DNA of 35,876 bases, taken from assembly GCA_026391775.1 (NCBI GenBank), contig JAPLDK010000075.1, forward strand, positions 64,089-99,964, in the 5' to 3' direction. Shown here piece by piece: positions 33,958 through 35,876 of the stretch; positions within the stretch are counted from its first letter, which is position 1, and each line of letters opens with the position of its first letter. The position numbers and the translations under genes were made by a program. This stretch comes from Bacteroidota bacterium (GTDB taxonomy: Bacteria; Bacteroidota; Bacteroidia; Bacteroidales; FEN-979). The notes below the pieces were generated by a model. The model saw only the letters and a program-made list of their open reading frames with translations. It did no database searches and had not been told where the DNA came from.

Positions 33958-34578
33958 TTAAATCAAATTAACCCTGGCGAGTAATGCAATAAGTTCATAA
34001 TTGGTCCTGACTCTGAATTTTTCTTTGGTACCATGTAAAATTTTCTCAACTGCAGAAGGAGTTTTAAAGATTGATTCAGCTATTTGGGTAATGGTTAGTC
34101 CATGGATCAATTTATCAATTATTTCCTTTTCTTTCTGATCAAGAATAGACTTTAAGTTGTCGGTTTTAGATGAGGTCATGAAATGTGAAACCTCCTCAGG
34201 AATAATTCTATTTCCCTCTGCAACCTGGATAAATGTCCTTGTTAAAGCCTCAGTGTCAGGCGATTTAACAATATAAGCACTGATTCCTTCTTCAAACATT
34301 CTGATCTTCCATTCAAGATCTTGTTCATGTGTCAATATTACAACAGGGATATGAGGGTATAATTTCCTGAGAAGTCTGATATTCTCAACAGGATTGAGGA
34401 ATTTTATATACAGATCCAAAACAATTAAATTAACGTTTAGTTTTGGGATCTCAGAACAGGCTTGCTGAAGATCATATGCATAACCGGCAATGTGAATGAA
34501 CCCGCTTTCAAATCCAAATTCCTGTTCAAACCCCGATCCGATTAAATGATCGTCGTCAATTATATAAAGATTGATCAC
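33958..34578 (-). CDS. Orphan NarL/LuxR-type response regulator (RR2), similar to RR1
   Basis: 206 residues, starting at GTG 34578. The receiver domain has Asp8-Asp9-Asp10, phospho-acceptor Asp55 (LIVLDLY), Thr in VILTHEQD and Lys in AYIVKSPD. A LuxR-type helix-turn-helix follows (LDQKEKEIIDKLIHGLTITQ, then PSAVEKILHGTKEKFRVRTN). The phospho-acceptor is at the same residue number as in RR1, and RR2 shares with it the loop NPVENIRLLRKLYP and the helix VEKIL, so the two are probable paralogs with related DNA sites. No sensor kinase is present. The next gene on the strand encodes a type IX-secreted protein, a likely target. Confidence 0.9.
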   Translation of the reverse strand: MINLYIIDDDHLIGSGFEQEFGFESGFIHIAGYAYDLQQACSEIPKLNVNLIVLDLYIKFLNPVENIRLLRKLYPHIPVVILTHEQDLEWKIRMFEEGISAYIVKSPDTEALTRTFIQVAEGNRIIPEEVSHFMTSSKTDNLKSILDQKEKEIIDKLIHGLTITQIAESIFKTPSAVEKILHGTKEKFRVRTNYELIALLARVNLI

Positions 34579-34607
34579 AAAGAAAAATATTCTTTACCTG
34601 CAAACTG

Positions 34608-34638
34608 CAAAGATACCATTTATTATGCCCAATTCAAT
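34608..34638 (-). promoter_or_regulatory. Promoter of RR2
   Basis: On the minus strand, ATTG (34638-34635), a 19-nt spacer and TATCTTTG (34615-34608) form a good Bacteroidota promoter with an exact -7 box, about 30 nt before the GTG start. Confidence 0.5.
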
Positions 34639-34648
34639 TGTAACAGAG

Positions 34649-34663
34649 ATGACTAAAAGTCAT
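34649..34663. promoter_or_regulatory. 6-3-6 dyad just upstream of the RR2 promoter
   Basis: ATGACT-aaa-AGTCAT lies 10 bp upstream of the -33 element, centred near -55. The geometry equals that of the two dyads before the YCF48-repeat gene, although the bases differ. It could be a regulator site, including autoregulation. Nothing else is recognised between RR2 and the insertion sequence. Confidence 0.3.
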
Positions 34664-34779
34664 TAGCTATATAGAATGTGTTGAGATTGGGAAAAATACA
34701 ATATCATTTTCGAAACAGAATATTTTTCTGGCAGACAACCATTTTACTTCAATGTTGTCTTTTCATAAAGGATATTTAA

Positions 34780-35876
34780 GGGTACCTCTAAAAACTTTGA
34801 TTTTACAAAAATTTGAAAACTAAAACTTGCAATATCATTTGACTTCTGATTAACGCCCCGGTTTATTTGGGGTCGAAAGAGTGAAAATTGAATGTCGTTC
34901 TTTGAATGTTTGTAACCTGCGGATTCGTTAGTGATTGATTTACAGTGTAATCGCTAATTCACGGGATTGTATGATGAAAATGGCTCTGAAAAAATTGTAG
35001 ATGATGTTACGTAATCCAATAGCCAGAGCGCAACGATCAATTCCAATATTTCTGATCAGTTGGCCGGCACTGAGGTTTTTCCACTGGTATCCGAACACGT
35101 GTTCAATCCGGGCACGGGTCTTTGATTTCAGTGTGTTTTGCTTAATCTGTTTCCTGGTTAATTTCTTATACCGGTAACCTTTTTCATGCGTACGATTCTC
35201 CATGTGAGCAGCCTGGATCAAGGCATCGCAATTTTTTCCACTGTATGCTGTATCTCCAAAGAATGGTTGACCCGCTTCGTTTTTATCCAGTAAATCGTCC
35301 AACATTGCACTGTCATGAACACTGGCAGGAGTTACTCTGTAAAAGGTGATCAGCTTGCTGCCGTTATTGATCTTGATGTGGTTTTTGTATCCAAAGAACG
35401 TTTTACCATGTTTCTTTGTCCAATCAGCATCCAGGTCTTTTTGCTCAAGCTTGTTGGGATTGTCATTCCAATCTTCCGGGATATTACCTTCACGCACTTG
35501 TTTGTTTTCATCCCGGGTGTTGCGTTGCCTTGGAACCTGTATGATGGAAGCGTCAATGATGGCGCCATCCTTTAACAGCAAGGCTGCATTCTGAAGTTTC
35601 TCATTAAACAGGGAAAAGATCTCATGAATAACCTCATGCTTTTTCAACTGTTCACGATAGTGCCAGATGGTCTTGGCATCAGGAACCTGGGCATAGGAAT
35701 CAAGGCCCAGGAATTTGCAGAAGCTATGGCGATCCAGAATCTGATACTCGGTCGTGTCATCTGAAAGATTATACATGCGTTGTAAAACCAGTACTTTGAA
35801 CATCATCACACGATCAAACGGCGGGCGGCCACCTCGTGAAGGATCAGTAACAGCAAAGGCTTTATCAATGACAGGA
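34780..35876 (-). mobile_element. IS5-type insertion sequence, right part beyond window
   Basis: The transposase reading frame and about 160 bp of flanking sequence belong to one element. A probable end is GGGTACCTCTAAAAACTT starting at 34780, directly preceded by TTAA (34776-34779), which fits the 4-bp YTAR target duplication used by IS5 elements. The other end is outside the window, so neither the terminal inverted repeat nor the duplication can be confirmed. Confidence 0.55.
34940..35876 (-). CDS. IS5-family transposase, N-terminus cut by window edge
   Basis: The frame is open from the right edge to the stop at 34940 (312 codons). Upstream of the first possible internal start it continues with SRGGRPPFDRVMMFKVLVLQ, the usual N-terminal DUF772 region of IS5 transposases, so only a few residues are missing. 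The DDE catalytic residues are present: Asp in DGAIIDASI, Asp in FFGDTAYSG and Glu in RARIEHVFGYQ. No frameshift or internal stop is seen, so the enzyme may be active. It is 361 nt upstream of RR2 on the same strand and has inserted at the margin of the AT-rich regulator/secreted-protein region. Confidence 0.92.
   Translation of the reverse strand, partial: PVIDKAFAVTDPSRGGRPPFDRVMMFKVLVLQRMYNLSDDTTEYQILDRHSFCKFLGLDSYAQVPDAKTIWHYREQLKKHEVIHEIFSLFNEKLQNAALLLKDGAIIDASIIQVPRQRNTRDENKQVREGNIPEDWNDNPNKLEQKDLDADWTKKHGKTFFGYKNHIKINNGSKLITFYRVTPASVHDSAMLDDLLDKNEAGQPFFGDTAYSGKNCDALIQAAHMENRTHEKGYRYKKLTRKQIKQNTLKSKTRARIEHVFGYQWKNLSAGQLIRNIGIDRCALAIGLRNIIYNFFRAIFIIQSRELAITL

Noticed and set aside
33784..33984. 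66-codon plus-strand reading frame between RR2 and the secreted-protein gene
   Set aside because: It overlaps the end of RR2 on the other strand, covers the CGGA repeat array, has no ribosome-binding site or recognisable protein features, and is best explained by AT-rich non-coding DNA.

Overview
The window looks like a chromosomal piece of a Bacteroidota bacterium, probably a Bacteroidales-type lineage. Three things point there. Two secreted proteins end in a type IX secretion (Por) C-terminal sorting domain. Several promoters fit the Bacteroidota -33/-7 pattern (TTTG...TAnnTTTG). The gene families are also typical: GYDIA-type GHMP kinase, TonB-family energy transducers, YCF48-repeat adhesin-like proteins and alpha-2-macroglobulin/PBP1C pairs. 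No rRNA, tRNA or CRISPR array was seen.

Layout. (1) 1-3333, minus strand: a compact mevalonate-pathway operon encoding type 2 IPP isomerase, class II HMG-CoA reductase and a GHMP kinase that runs off the left edge. (2) 3372-4250: an AraC regulator. (3) 4371-12439: one promoter drives six tightly spaced plus-strand genes, all for exported proteins. They are two LPP20-like proteins, a lipoprotein, a membrane protein with an Ig-like head, a caspase-family protease and a large transglutaminase-like/beta-propeller protein. (4) 12450-13814: a TonB-family protein and a K+ channel, divergently transcribed. (5) 14195-20580: a 14-repeat YCF48 propeller protein with a type IX signal, an orphan NarL/LuxR-type response regulator (RR1), a peptidoglycan-binding/CHAP amidase, a metzincin protease with a possible prokaryotic YEATS tail, and an outer-membrane barrel-like protein. 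(6) 20849-30444: an S41 protease divergent from an alpha-2-macroglobulin/PBP1C pair. (7) 30461-31141: a methyltransferase. (8) 31240-34578: a second orphan response regulator (RR2), closely similar to RR1, upstream of a large type IX-secreted protein. (9) About 34780 to the right edge: an IS5-type insertion sequence, truncated by the window.

How it fits together. The window is unusually rich in exported proteases and peptidase-related proteins: caspase, transglutaminase-like, CHAP, metzincin, S41 and the alpha-2-macroglobulin protease trap. The two strongest candidates for an undescribed system are the six-gene caspase/transglutaminase operon and the RR1-CHAP-metzincin-barrel cluster. The second gains interest because RR1 and RR2 are each followed, on the same strand, by a non-coding gap carrying 10-bp direct repeats 22-23 bp apart, and then by a gene for a hydrolase or an exported protein. 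This suggests two related regulator/target units. The genes at 18070-20580 and 31240-34600 are visibly more AT-rich than the metabolic and PBP1C regions, which fits an accessory origin.
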